Positions 1 to 12,400 of a stretch of 64,000 nt of DNA are shown in pieces. The position numbers were made by a program, and so were the translations under genes. How positions within the stretch are numbered: position 1 is the first letter of the stretch; every line of letters starts with the position of its first letter. Location of the stretch: assembly GCA_029783825.1 (NCBI GenBank), contig JAREIK010012050.1:96571-160570 (forward strand), read 5' to 3'. The notes beneath the pieces are model-generated. The model saw nothing but the letters and a program-made list of their open reading frames with translations. It was not told the DNA's origin and did no database searches. Origin of the DNA: Sapria himalayana. Its lineage: Eukaryota > Streptophyta > Magnoliopsida > Malpighiales > Rafflesiaceae.

Positions 1-3000
1 TTATCTATCAATAAAATTGTTTATATTGAATTTATATGATATATAATTATTAATATTATTATAACTAAATATTATATTCACATTTCAAAAAATTCTAAAT
101 ATTATTATATTTTCAAAAGTTATAACCTATAAAAATGAGAAAAAATTTCAAATTTTTTTTGTTATTTTTTTGTTTAAATAAAACCAATAAACAAATAAAT
201 GCCTAAAAACATAAATTACTAAACTCCTAAATGACAAAACCATTAAATACTTAAACTATTAAACTGGTGTAGATTAAAACAAAATATATATCCCTAAAAA
301 AAGAGGCAAAATTTTAAAAACAAAAATTGATTAATTAGTAATATATTTTATTTTTATTTTGAATCATTTTAGATTTTACAATTATATTTTAATTTATATC
401 ATTCTTATTAATAATAGTTTATTAATTTTTTATATATCATTATTATAATATCTATTAATAAAATTATTTATATTGAGTTTACATTATAAATAATTATTAA
501 AATTATTATTACTGAATATTATATTCACATTTAAAAAAAATTAAAAATTATGATAATTTCAAAGGTTATAACCTTCAAAAATTAAAAAAAAAATCAAAAA
601 ATTAAATATTTTATTTATTTATTATTTAAATAAAAACTATAAATCACTAAAGGCCTGAACACTTAAATCACTAAGCCCCAAAACACCGAAATACTTAAAC
701 TATTAAACTATAATATTCTGAATAAAAAATAATAAATCTTTATTTTATTTGTATTCATTATAATTTTAAATATTCATTTTAATTATTTATTAGTTTATTT
801 TTATAGAATTATAAATTAAAAATTAATTATGAATAAGACAAATATAATTTAAATAATTTACTTTTAACTACAAAAAATATAAACTTATAAAAAGAAGCAA
901 AACATCAACGAAAGTATTATTTTTTTTATATTTTACTTTGATTTTGAATAAATTTACGTTTTGCAAATATATTTAATATAATATCTATCTTATTAATAAT
1001 AGTTTATTAATTTATTTTTTGTTCATTAATATAATATATTTCAATAAATTTATTTATATTGAATTTACAGGATATATAATTATTAAAATTATAATAACTA
1101 AATATAGTATTCACATATAAAAAAATTTAAAAATTGTTATATTTTCAAAGTTTTTAACCTTAAAAATGAGAAAAAATAACAAAAATAAAATTTTTGTTAT
1201 ATCATTGTTTAAATAAAACTTATAAACCATTAAATACCTAGATACATAAATATCTAAACTGCTAAACCCCGAAGCCCCTAAATAGTTAAAATTTTTAAAC
1301 TCGTAAACCTTAAATATAATTTAAATAATTTATAGAAATATTAATTACAAAATAAATTATGAGTGATACAAATATAATTTAAATAATATATTTTTCATCA
1401 AAAGAACATATAAGCTTATAAATGATGCAAAAACTAAAAAAAAATTATTATTTAGTAATAAATTGTACTTTTATTTTAAATTACTTTAGGTTTTTTAATT
1501 ATATTTTAATTTATATCTATCATATTAATAATAGTTTATTAATTTATTTTTTGATAATTGATATACTATTTATCAATAAAATTGATTATATTTAGTTTAT
1601 ATTATATTTAGTTATAATATTTATTATTACTAAATATTGTATTCACATTTTTAAAAATATTTTAAAATTATTATATTTTCAAATGTTATAACCTTTGAAA
1701 ATTTCAAAAAATTTCAAAAATAAATTTTTTGTTATTTCATTGTTTAAATAAAACCTATAAACCATTAAATTCCTAATTACTTAAATGAATAACTTCTAAA
1801 TCTCGAAAACCCTAAATAGATAATTTTTTTAAACATGTATATCTTAAATAATAAATATAAATCTCATTTTTATTTTTTTCATTATAATTTTAAATATTCA
1901 TTTTAATTATTTTTTTGTTTATTTTTATATAAATATTAAATACAAAATAAATCATAAGTTATACAAATATAATTTATATAAATTATGTTTCAACAAAAAA
2001 ATATAGATATACTTAATAAAAGAAGAAATAAATTAAAAACAAAAAAAATATTATATAGTAATATATTTTGCTTTGTTTCTGAATCATTTTAGGTTTTGTA
2101 ATTATATTTTAATTGATATCTAACTTATTAATAATAGATTATTAATTTATTTTTTTGATCATTATTATAATATTTATCAATAAAAATGTTTATATTTAAT
2201 TTATATGATATATAAATTTAATAATTATTATAACTATATATTGTATTCACTTTTGAAAAAAGTTTTAAAATTTTTATATTTTCAATGATAATAACCTTTG
2301 AACATGTGAAAAAAAAAATCAATTTTTTTTGTTATTTCATTGTTTAAATAAAACCTATAAATCACTAAATGCCTAAACACTTAAATCACTAAACTACAAA
2401 AAGCCGATACCCATATATAGATAATCCTTTAAACTGGTATACCCAAAATAATAATTAATAAATCTCATTTTTATTTGTTTTCATTATAATTTAAAAAATT
2501 CATTTTGAATGTTAAGTTTTTTATTAATATATATATATTAATTATAAAAAAATTGAGTTAAAAATATAATTTATAAAAATTACTTTTCATCAAAAAATAG
2601 ATAAGCTTATAAAAAGAATAAAAATTTAAAAACAAATAATTATTATTAAGTAATATATTTTGCTTTGCTTTTGAATCATTTTAGGTTTTGATATTATATT
2701 TTAAGTAATATCAATCTTATTCATAATAGATTTTTAATTTATTTTTTGATAATTATTAGAATATCTATCAATAAAATAGTTTATATCGAATTTATATGAT
2801 ATATAATTATTATGATTATTATAAATAAATATTATTTTCACTTTTGAAAAGAATATAAAAATTATTATATATTCAAAGGTTTTAATCTTAAAAAAATGAG
2901 AAAGAATACAAAAAATAAATTTTTTGTTATTTCTTTTTTAAATAAAACATATAGACCACAAAACTTTACTTACTTAAATCAGTAGCTCATAAAACCCGAA

Positions 3001-3638
3001 ACCCCTAAATACATATACCTTATAACAACTGTATACTACTTAATAAATAATAAATCTCATTTTTATTTCTATTTATTATAATTTTAAATATTCATTTTAA
3101 TTATTTATATTTTAATTTTTAGAAAAATTATTTACAAAATACATTTCGAGTGAGATAGATATTATTTAAATAATTTATTTTTAATCATAAAAAAATAAAA
3201 GCTGATAAAAAGATGGAAAATTTTTAAAATTAAATATTATTATTTAGTAATATATTTTTATTTGATTTTGAAACATTTTATGTTATATAAATATATTTTA
3301 ATTAATATTTATATTATTAATAATAGTTTATTAATTTAATTTTTGATCATTCTTATAATATCTATCATTAAAATTATTTATATTGAATTTATATGATATA
3401 TAATTAATAAGATTAATATAATTATACATGGTATTCACATTTCAAAAGATTTCAAAAATTATTTTATTTTAAAAGTTTAAAACCTTTGAAAATCAAAAAA
3501 AATCAAAAAAAAAAATTTTTATTTTTATTATATAAATAAAACCTATATTCCACTGAATGCCTAAAAACATAAATTGCTAAACTCCGAAACAAGAAAACCC
3601 CTAAATAATCAATCCATTAAACCTATATACCATATACA
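1..3638 (+). repeat. Satellite array, + orientation, segment 1
   Basis: This is about six tandem copies of the ~600-bp AT-rich satellite, read in the orientation I call plus (octamer block CCTAAAC-like on this strand). Octamer blocks near 196, 643, 1217, 1755, 2355, 2955 and 3545 identify monomer types in the order N, U, T, R, P, X, N. The X type near 2955-3045 is a good landmark because it carries the unusual words acttacttaaatcag and cccgaaacccc. Palindrome cores lie near 113, 563, 1147, 1684, 2286, 2876 and 3475, many of them mutated. One monomer (near 1300-1330) joins the octamer block directly to the taatttaaataatttat segment and so lacks about 100 bp. No gene is visible, and no reading frame here looks constrained. 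Confidence 0.93.
3631..3638. repeat. Possible 8-bp target-site duplication, left copy
   Basis: The word catataca occurs here and again at 4154-4161, exactly at the two edges of the foreign 0.52-kb insert. The surrounding satellite (compare ggtataccatatataa near 44032) would be continuous if one copy and the insert were removed. The word is AT-rich and short, so chance similarity is possible. Confidence 0.45.
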
Positions 3639-3734
3639 CAAACACAGAAACAACATAAAACAAGCAATATATATCACAATTCAGCAACTATTCATGATAG
3701 AATCAAAAAATGAGAAATAAACACCGAAAATAAT

Positions 3735-3773
3735 GTGGTTTGCTAGTCGCTCAGTACGACTAGCTAAATCCAC
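3735..3773. other. Hairpin in the captured fragment
   Basis: GCTAGTCG (3742-3749) pairs perfectly with CGACTAGC (3757-3764) across the 7-base loop ctcagta. Outer pairs (gtgg with ccac, ttt with aaa) extend the stem to about 15 bp. If the fragment is a 3' UTR read on the minus strand, the hairpin would lie in the transcript. It is the only GC-containing perfect stem in this part of the window. Confidence 0.7.
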
Positions 3774-4153
3774 CAGAAAATGCTTATGCATTACAGATTA
3801 AAGCAACAGAAATGTCTTACAGTATGTAGCACACAGAATAGTCACGATAAATCACACAGACAGAAGAGAGAGAGATCATGAACAGTTCCACGGGTCCAAA
3901 AAAAGCCACCCAAAAATAAAATTACAAAACTTTTTATAATAAAATTTCTCTCGGTTCATTTAACCGGAGCGGTTCGGATCATAAGACGGGTCATGCACTA
4001 CTCCAATTTCGGCCCACTGTCCGGTCACTAAGACCTCCATTATTGTACTACTGCTGTATCCCCGGCCTCTTAATATTTCATTTCCTGCACTTACATGAAA
4101 ATTTTTAAAATAAAATATTTGGTTATATAAACAGATTATCAAAAAATAAATTA

Positions 4154-4161
4154 CATATACA
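4154..4161. repeat. Possible 8-bp target-site duplication, right copy
   Basis: This is the second copy of catataca, directly before the satellite resumes with gcaataataaat. It pairs with 3631-3638. Confidence 0.45.
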
Positions 4162-7100
4162 GCAATAATAAATTTTAAATCTCCTTTTAATTTTTATTCA
4201 TTATAATTTTAAATATTCATTTTTAATATTTATTAGTTTATTTTTTATGTGAATATTAATTATAAAATAAATAATTAGTCAGAAAAATATAATATTAAAA
4301 ATTTTCTTTTAAAAAAAAAATAATATTGTAAAAAGAAGTAAAAATTTAAAAATAAAAAATTATTATTTAGTAATAAATTTTACTTTGATTTTGAATCATT
4401 TTAGGTTTTGTAAATATATTTTTATTTATATCTTTCATATTAATAATAGTTTATTAATTTATTTTTTGATAATTGATATCATATCTATCAATAAAATTAT
4501 TTACAATCAGTTTATATTATATATAAGCATAATGATTAATATTAGAAAATATTTTATTCACATTTTAAAAAAATTTTAAAATTATTATATTTTCAAATGT
4601 TATAACCTTTGAAAATGTGAAAAAATAATAAAAATAATTTCTTTGTTATTTCATTGTTTAAATAAATCCTATAAACCACTAAATGCCTAAATACTTAAAT
4701 CAATAACTCTTAAATCTCAAAAACCCTAAATAGATAATCATTTTAAATTAGTAAACACTAAATAATAAATAATAAATAATAAATAATAAATCTCAATATT
4801 ATTTTTTCCATTATAATTTAAAATAATCATTTTAATTATTTATTATTTTATTTTTATATAATTATTAATTACAAAATAAATTGAGTTAGACTAATATAAT
4901 TTATATAATTATTTTTCATCTAAAAAATTTAGATAAACTTTTACAAAGAAAAAAAATTAATAACAAAAAATTATTATATAGTAATATATTTTGCTTTGTT
5001 TCTGAATCATTTTAGGTTTTGTAATTATATTTAAATTGATATCTATCTTATTAATAATAGATTATTAATTTATTCTTTGATCATTATTAGAATATTTATC
5101 AATAAAAATAATTATATTGAATTTATATGATATATAAATATAATGATTATTATAACTAAATATTATATTCACTTTTGAAAAAAATTTAAAAATTATTATA
5201 TTTTGAAAGGTTATAACCTTTGAAAATATCAAGAAATAAAAAAATAATTTTTTTTGTTATTTTTTAAATAACACCTATAAACCACTAAATGCATACACAG
5301 TTAAATCAGTAAACTCCTAAACCCCGTAATGCCAAAATACATAAACCATTAAACCGCTATATACTACTTAATAATTAATAAATCTAATTTTTAATTCTAT
5401 TTATTAAAATTTTAAATATTCATTTTAATTATTTATTAGTTTATTTTTATAGAAATATTTATTACTAAATAAATTATGAGTGTGACAAATATAATTTAAA
5501 AAAAATATATGCTTATAAAAGAAGTAAAAATTTAAAAATTAAAAATTGTAATCCATAAGTATATTTTACTATAATTTTGAATCAATTTGGGTTTTGTAAT
5601 TATTTTTTAATTAATATCTAGCTTAATATTAATAGTTTATAAATTTAATTTTTAAAATTATTATAATATATATCAATAAAATTGTTTATTGAATTTATAT
5701 GATATATAATTATTAATAATATTATAACTAAGTATTGTATTTATATTTCAAAAAATTTTAAATATTATTATATTTTCAAACGTTATAACCTATGAAAATG
5801 AGAAAAAATTATATCAATTTTTTTTTGATATTTTATTTTTTTAATTAAAACGTATAAACCACTAAAAGCCTAAAAACATAAATCGCTAAAATCCTAAATG
5901 AAAAAACAATTAAATACATAAACCATTAAACTGGTATAAAGTAATAATAAATCATAAATCTAATTTTAAATTTTATTCAGTATAATTTCAAATTTTTATT
6001 TTAATTATTTATCAGTTTATTTTTGTAGAAATATTAATTACAAAATAAATTATTAGTGAGATAGATGTAATTTAAATTTAAAAAGTATCCCTAAATAATA
6101 AATAATAAATATCATTTTTGTTCATTATAATTTTAAATATTCATTTTAATTATTTATTTGTTTATTTATATATAAATATTAATTACAAAATAAATTGAGC
6201 TAGGCAAAAATAATTTATATAAATTATTTTTTATCAAAAAATTATAGATAATCTTTTTAAAAGAAAAAAAATGTTCAAAACAAAAAATAATTATATAGTA
6301 ATATATTTTGCTTTGATTGTGAATCATTATTGGTTTTGTATTTATATTTTAATTGATATCTATCTTTTTAATAATAGATTATTACTTTATTTTTTGATCA
6401 TTATTAGAATATTTATCAATAAAATTTCTTATATTGAATTTACATGATATATAATTATAAAGATTATTATAACTAAATATTATATTTACATTTGAAAATA
6501 ATTTAAAAATTATTATATTTTTAAAGGTTTTCATCTTTGAAAATAAGATAATCACAAAAATACATTTTTTTGTTATTTTATTGTTTATATAAAACCTATA
6601 AACTACTAAATGACTAAACGCTTAAATCAATAAACTCCTAAACCCCAAAACCCTTAAATACTTAAACATTTAAACCATCTTTAAAGGTTTATGTATTTAT
6701 AAATAATATATAAATATCTATCAATAAATAATAGTTTTTTAAATTATTTTTTGATCATTATTATATTTATATTTATATTTATATTTAGTTTATTAATATC
6801 TATTAATAAAATTGTGTATTTTTAATTTACATGATATATAATTATTAAGTTTATTATAACTAAATATTGTATTCACATTTGAAAAAAATTTAAAAATTAT
6901 TATATTTATAAAGGTTATACACTTCAAAATTGATAAAAAATTTGAAAAAATATTTTTTTGTTATTTCATTATTTAAATAAAACATATAAACTACTAAATG
7001 CCTAAACACTTAAATCACTAAACTCCAAAACTTTTAAAAACTTAAACCATTAAACTGGTATACCCTAAATAATTAATCAGAAATCTAATTTGTATTTGTA

Positions 7101-7623
7101 TTCATTATAATTTCAATATTCATTTTAATTATTTATTAGTTTATTTTTATAGAAATATTAATTGCAAATAAAATTAAGAATACGATAGATATAATTTAAA
7201 TAATTTATCTTCATCGAAAAAATTTATAAGATTATAAAAAGAATCAAAAATTTAAAAATAAAAAATTATTATTTAGTAATATATTTTACTTTGATTTTAA
7301 ATCGTTTTATGTTTAGCAAATATATTTTAATTAATATCTATCTTATTAATAATAGTTTATTAATCTATTTTATGATCATTTTTATAATATCGATCAATAA
7401 AATTATTTATATTGAATTTACATGATATTTAATTATTATGATTATTATAATTAAATATTGTTTTAACATTGGAAAAATAATTAAAAATTATAATATTTTC
7501 AATGGTTATAACCTTGAAAATGAGAAAAAATCATAAAAATAATTTTTTTGTTCTTTAATTATTTAAATAACACCTATAAACCACAAAATACCTAAATACT
7601 TAAATTACTAAACTCCTAAACCA
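4162..7623 (+). repeat. Satellite array, + orientation, segment 2
   Basis: The ~600-bp satellite continues with octamer blocks near 4670 (R type), 5275 (Q), 5865 (N), 6596-6675 (V), 6985 and 7570. A short chimeric unit sits near 6045-6190. There the body word taatttaaat is joined straight to gtatccctaaat, skipping most of a monomer. Around 6680-6830 the V-type monomer has a local rearrangement: the words aaaggttt and tatttata repeat and extra TTTATA steps are inserted. The same rearranged structure lies next to the other two 2.48-kb elements (29490-29650 and 49395-49520), which shows shared descent. No gene is seen. Confidence 0.92.
6596..6675 (+). repeat. Octamer ladder inside a V-type monomer
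   Basis: Ten consecutive 8-bp units follow the pattern NNNTAAAY: ctataaac, tactaaat, gactaaac, gcttaaat, caataaac, tcctaaac, cccaaaac, ccttaaat, acttaaac, atttaaac. The phase is exact across all 80 bp. This is the clearest example of the sub-repeat present in every full monomer. Confidence 0.85.
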
Positions 7624-8877
7624 TGATACTGCTGCACCACACACACATGGTGATGGACCATAGTACACATGTGCACATATTATTGTCTATTTTAGTGTAG
7701 CATTTAGGGGGGCCAGCAAGTCCTGGAAGTTGCCAAAAGTATGGGCCACCAGCTTGTAGAGGGCCCTAGTAGCAAGCTGGGATGATAACATTTAGAAAAC
7801 TGATGAGACCGAGCAAAGTGTTCGAGAGTAAACCCAGGAGTAGCTAGGTGTGGGTCCCACAAGCCATATCAGGTAGCATAGAGGGCCACACAACAGTCGC
7901 CCTACAAGAGTAGCGGGTAATCCATGATTAATTGGAGAGCCGGAAAAATCCGAAGCATCACCAAGCTGGGCTAGTAAGCAATGGAGTCTAGACCAGCCAC
8001 ACGGGTGCGAAAGATTCAAACTTGTAGTTTATATTTGTAGTCTTATTTGTATTTTGGACTTTGTATGCACCATGTACTTGTAGAGATGAATCATGACGTA
8101 CTCACACACACAATCTTGTATGTTCTCTATGTAGCATGCAATGAGGGAAACTAGACCCATGAGTATCTCTAAGTGGGGCCTACTAATGCAATTTGTAAAT
8201 ACACATTAGGCAATGCTACACTTCTGGGAGTAGAAGACCCATCTTTATAGCATTTATTAATTTTACTTGTATTCTAGCTTGGTTGTAGGCATAGATAATT
8301 AGACTATGAGATGGACCTCATCACACATGCACACCGATGCAGGCATATTTTTTGATATTTTGTCGGTGCAACATACAGTCACTTCTTGAAGCTCGAGGAG
8401 GAAGCATTCTAACACAAGAGATACACTTTTGAGGATCATTGGAGCAAAAGAATGTGGAATTCAAAGGTGAGAATGAATTGACAAAGTGCCGTAGATATGG
8501 ACTTGTAGATTTATGGGTATTCAATTTTACATGTATTCCATTGCATAGCAATGACATAGGCAAACGCTTGATGCTCCTTGTCACTCACAAGCACAATCTT
8601 ATATTTGCATAGTTTTAATATGGTGCATAAGGCAGGTTCCTCCAAAAGTCATGGACAAATCCGAATGGAAAGGTCGTAGTGTGCATAATGACTCAATGGC
8701 TACTCTAAAGTCTAGGAATACCAGGTAATTTTAGTTTTATTCATACTCTTGGAATTATTAGGCATTATGTTTTTTTATTTATTTTATGCATAGAATCATT
8801 AAGGTGAATAGGATTTGGTGGGCTGGCCTAAATTAGTCAGCCTTTTCGTCACTTGTAAGTTGTGGGCCTAAATGATA

Positions 8878-8914
8878 AATAAAGTGTGTATTTTCAAAAA
8901 AAAACAAAAAAAAA
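8878..8914 (+). other. Polyadenylation-like signal and A-rich tail in copy A
   Basis: AATAAA at 8878-8883 is followed by gtgtgtattttc and then by 18 A residues interrupted by a single C (8896-8914). The same order is found in copy C (signal near 51590, A-rich run near 51606-51625) and, inverted, in copy B (27421-27460). It suggests that the left half of the element began as a reverse-transcribed polyadenylated RNA. Confidence 0.5.
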
Positions 8915-8916
8915 AC

Positions 8917-8990
8917 CACAAACCCTAAACTTTAGATCCTAATCCTTAAACCATAAACTATAACCCTAATTCATAAACCCTAATTCTTAA
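8917..8990 (+). repeat. Degenerate plant telomere-like repeats, copy A
   Basis: This tract contains variants of CCCTAAA: aaaccctaaac, atcctaat, ccttaaac, ataaccctaat, ataaaccctaattc. Several 7-bp steps are intact but most are mutated. It directly follows the A-rich tail. Copies B and C carry the same tract. Confidence 0.7.
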
Positions 8991-9157
8991 ATCTCATGTT
9001 TTGCACTTTTATAATCTAATGAATAAGTGTTAAATTTAAATTGAAATTCACAACTTTTAGGAATGTCACAGATTTATTTTTTTGTATATGTAACACAAAG
9101 TCATAACTCAAGGGGTGAGTTATGGATTCAGTCTCTTTCTTGCTTTAGATTATTGTA

Positions 9158-9400
9158 GCATTAGCAATGTTCATGATTGTATATTTTGTCTCTAGAACAC
9201 AAAATCATATCGATGAGAATATTCCATAACTTGTGTCTCTCTGTTGAACATATTGTTATGGCACTAAGAATGATCATGAATACATATTTAATCACAATAA
9301 TACTGGGTCACAGTATTGGATATGACCATAGCTTGTGCATTTTATCTTTATATTGCAAAGTCATTGCACTAGGAATGATTGTAACTTTGGATTTTACTCA
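9158..9400 (+). repeat. Three ~104-bp degenerate repeats inside copy A
   Basis: The related words gcattagcaatg (9158), gcactaagaatg (9261) and gcactaggaatg (9366) are each followed by a tcatga or ttgtaa segment and preceded by an aaa(g)tcat segment. Their spacings are 103 and 105 bp. The same three-unit layout is kept in copy C (51866, 51968, 52074). The frame at 9177-9416 simply runs through these repeats and is not taken as a gene. Confidence 0.6.
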
Positions 9401-12400
9401 AGAGCAAAAGTCATGACCCTAGAAATAGTTAAAGCTCGAGTACTACTCTTTATAACTTTCTATATCTAAATTTCTTGGGATTTGAAATATCATTATGGCT
9501 TTTTCCTTTGATTTATGACCTCAAGTGTCAATATGCAAGACTAATAATTTGAGCAATGATTAAAACCTTTTATACATTTGAATATGATTCATTTACACCT
9601 TTTTGGGTATTGTGAGCTTTTATACATAACTCATTTAATATAAAAAGAAAGAAATAATACTTTTCATATCAATGAGAATATAAAAAAAGGCTTATGCATG
9701 CCAATAAAATAAATTTTTTGATTCTTGATTGAAAGAGAGCCCATACTTCTTGCCCTGCTCAAACTGCCCAGGGGCTAGTTTGTTCTAATAGGCTACAAGG
9801 TGGTTATTTTTTTAGAGGTGAACTATGTTTTAAAAAAATTTCTTTGAGTATGTGCATTAGAGATATTTTAGAAGAAATTACAATAATCAATATAAATACA
9901 TCCTCAACAACTAGCTATTTCAACACATAGGGGCTCACTTTGGTTTATTCTGTTAGCGTACATGAGTCAAATTACCTTTAATAGCCCAGAGATTCAACAT
10001 CAAATATGATGAGACATAATAGAGATTATGTAAAAGATTCTATTATTTTGGTTAGAGCTTTAGTAATCATTCTAGAGTTGAGAGAGGAACAAAATAAATT
10101 ATTTTAATTATTCAGTAAAATTTTAATTTTTATTTTAATTATTTATCAGTTTATTTTTATAGAAATATTAATTACATAATAAATAATTAGTGAGACAGAT
10201 CTAATTTAAATTAAACCGGTATATCCTAAATAATAAAGAATAAATCTCATTTTTTTTTCATTTTAATTTTAAATATTCAAATTTAATTATTTATTTGTTT
10301 ATTTTTATATAAATATTAATTACAAAATAAATTATGAGTTACACAAGATAATTTATATAAATTATTTTTAATCAAAATAATATAGATAAACTTTTTAAAA
10401 GAAGAAAAAATTTCAAAACAAAAAATTATTATTTAGTAATATATTTTGCTTTGCTTTTGAATCATTTTAGGTTTTGTAATTATATTATAATTGATATCTA
10501 TCTTATTAATAATAGATTATTAATTTATTTTTTGATTATTATTAGAATATTTATCAATAAAATAGTTTATATTGAATTTATATGATATATAAATATAATG
10601 ATTATTATAACTAAATATTGAATTCACTTTTGAAAAAATTTAAAAATTATTATATTTTCAAAGGTTATAACCTTAAAAAATGAGAAAAAATAATAAAAAT
10701 AATATTTTTGTTATTTCATTTTAAAAATAAAACCTATAGATCATTAATTGCTTACTTACTTAAATCAGTAAGCTCATAAACCCCGAAACCCCTAAATACA
10801 TAAACCTTTTAACAGCATTATACTACTTAATAAATAATAAATCTCATTTTTATTTCTATTTATTATAATTTTAAATATTAATTATAATTATTTATAGTTT
10901 AATTTTTTGATAAATTAATTACAAAATAAATTTTGAGTGAGACAGATATTATTTAAATAATTTATTTTAATAAAAAAAATATAAGCTAATAAAAAGAAGG
11001 AAAATTAAAAAAATTAAATATTATTATTGAGTAATATATTTTGATTTAATTTTGAATCATTTTGTGTTATTTAAATATATTTTAATTAATATTTATATTA
11101 TTAAAATAGTTTATTAATTTAATTTTTTAATATTATTATAATATCTATCATTAAAATTATTTATATTTAATTTATATGATATATAATTAGTAAGATTAAT
11201 ATAATTATAAATGGTATTCACATTTCAAAAATTTTAAAAATTATTTTATTTTCAAAGGTTATAACCTTTGAAAATCCAAAAAAATCAAAAATAGAATTTT
11301 AAATTTTTATTATATAAATAAAACCTATCAACCACAAAATCCCTAAAAACATAAATTGCTAAACTTCTAAACGACAAAACTCCTAAATAATTAGACAATT
11401 AAATCGGTATACCAAATATAATAAATCATAAATCTCATTTTAATTTGTATTCATTATAATTTTAAATATTCATTTTAATTATTTATTAGTATATTGTTTA
11501 TAGAAATATTAATCACAAAATAAATAATGAGTGAGACAAATATAATTTTAATAATTTATTTTTAATCAAAAAAAATAAGCTTATATAAAGAAGTAAAAAT
11601 TTAAAAATAAAAAGTTATTATTTAGTAATATATTTTACTTAGATTTTGAATCATTATATATAGGTTTTGCAATTATATTTTAATTGCGATCAATCTTATT
11701 AATAATAGTTTATTAATTTAATATTTGATAATTTTTATAATATCGAAAAATAATAATACTTATATTCAATTAAAATGTCTTATAATTATTAAATTATTAT
11801 AACTAAATATTATATTTACATTTGAAAAAAATTTAAAAATTATTATATTTTCAAAGGTTATAACCTTCAAAAATGATAAAAAATCACAAAAATAATTTTT
11901 TATTATTTTATTATTTAAATAAAACTTATAAGCCACTAAATGACTAAACATTTAAATCTCTAGACTCCTCAACCACAAAACCCCCTAAATACTTAAACCA
12001 TTAAGCCTATATGACCTAAATAATAAATAATAAATCTCATTTTTATTTGTATTCATTATAATTTTGAATATTCATTTTAATTATTTTTTAGTTTATTTTT
12101 ATAGAAATATTAATTACAAATTAAATATTGAGTGAGACATATATAATTTAAATAAATTATTTTTTATGAAAAAAAAATAAGCTTACAAAAATATACAAAA
12201 TTTCAAAAATTTAAAATTTTATTTAGTAATTTAATTTACTTTGATTTTGAATTATTTTGGGTTCTGCAAATATATTTTAATTAATATCTATCTTATTAAT
12301 AATAGTTTATTAATATATTTTTTGATCATTATTATAATATATATTAATACATTTTTTATTGAATCTACGACAAATATAATTATTAAGATTATTATAACTA

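Larger units (their letters stand above)
3639..4161 (-). pseudogene. Captured gene fragment: putative terminal exon plus 3' UTR
   Basis: This non-satellite insert of about 523 bp has clearly higher GC than its surroundings. On the minus strand a TTTCATGTAAGTGCAG|G sequence at about 4085-4099 resembles a 3' splice acceptor. It is followed by an open frame from 4084 down to a TAA at 3960-3962, about 41 codons, including RGRGYSSST and TGQWAEIGVVHDPSYD. The rest, 3959 to 3639, would be 3' UTR, with a CT-rich stretch and a strong hairpin. Neither an upstream exon nor a poly(A) tail is present, so this is a genomic fragment rather than a processed retrocopy. I do not recognise the protein. The insert interrupts an N-type monomer and is flanked by catataca on both sides. 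The exon reading is an inference from the acceptor, the frame and the base composition. Confidence 0.5.
7624..10105 (+). mobile_element. Composite 2.48-kb element, copy A
   Basis: This block of ordinary-composition DNA, about 2.48 kb, starts at TGATACTGCTGCACCAC and ends near ttgagagaggaacaaaa, inside the satellite. The same block occurs inverted at 26205-28709 and direct at 50337-52805, with the same flanking monomers. The left part (7624-8914) ends in AATAAA (8878-8883), then a ~12-base gap and an A-rich run (8896-8914), like the tail of a retroposed transcript. Degenerate CCCTAAA repeats follow (8917-8990), then a part with three ~104-bp internal repeats (9158-9400). About 90 bp of the host monomer is missing at the insertion point. 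No terminal inverted repeat, LTR or transposase is seen, so the class is unknown. Short open frames inside (minus strand 7792-8019 and 8321-8584) are not recognisable proteins. Confidence 0.7.

Noticed and set aside
3735..3773. tRNA gene at the hairpin in the captured fragment
   Set aside because: There is only one long stem, with no cloverleaf, no T-arm GTTCRA box and no anticodon arm.
4385..4579. Short open frames rich in Ile, Asn, Tyr and Phe within the satellite (for example 4385-4579, 11766-11951, 12241-12465, 28906-29103, 30572-30766, 36062-36310, 39651-39878)
   Set aside because: They recur wherever the monomer recurs, on the strand set by array orientation, and are broken in most copies. 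They reflect AT-rich repeat sequence, not genes.
7792..8019. 75-codon minus-strand frame with several Cys and Trp residues in element copy A
   Set aside because: Copy C shares only part of it (around GPTPSYSWVYS) and then shifts frame; copy B has a different frame open. No known domain is recognised.
8917..8990. True telomere end
   Set aside because: The heptamers are degenerate, short and internal, with array on both sides; this is an interstitial telomere-like tract.
9177..9416. 79-codon frame in element copy A
   Set aside because: It runs across the three ~104-bp degenerate repeats, and I did not find a comparable frame in copies B or C.
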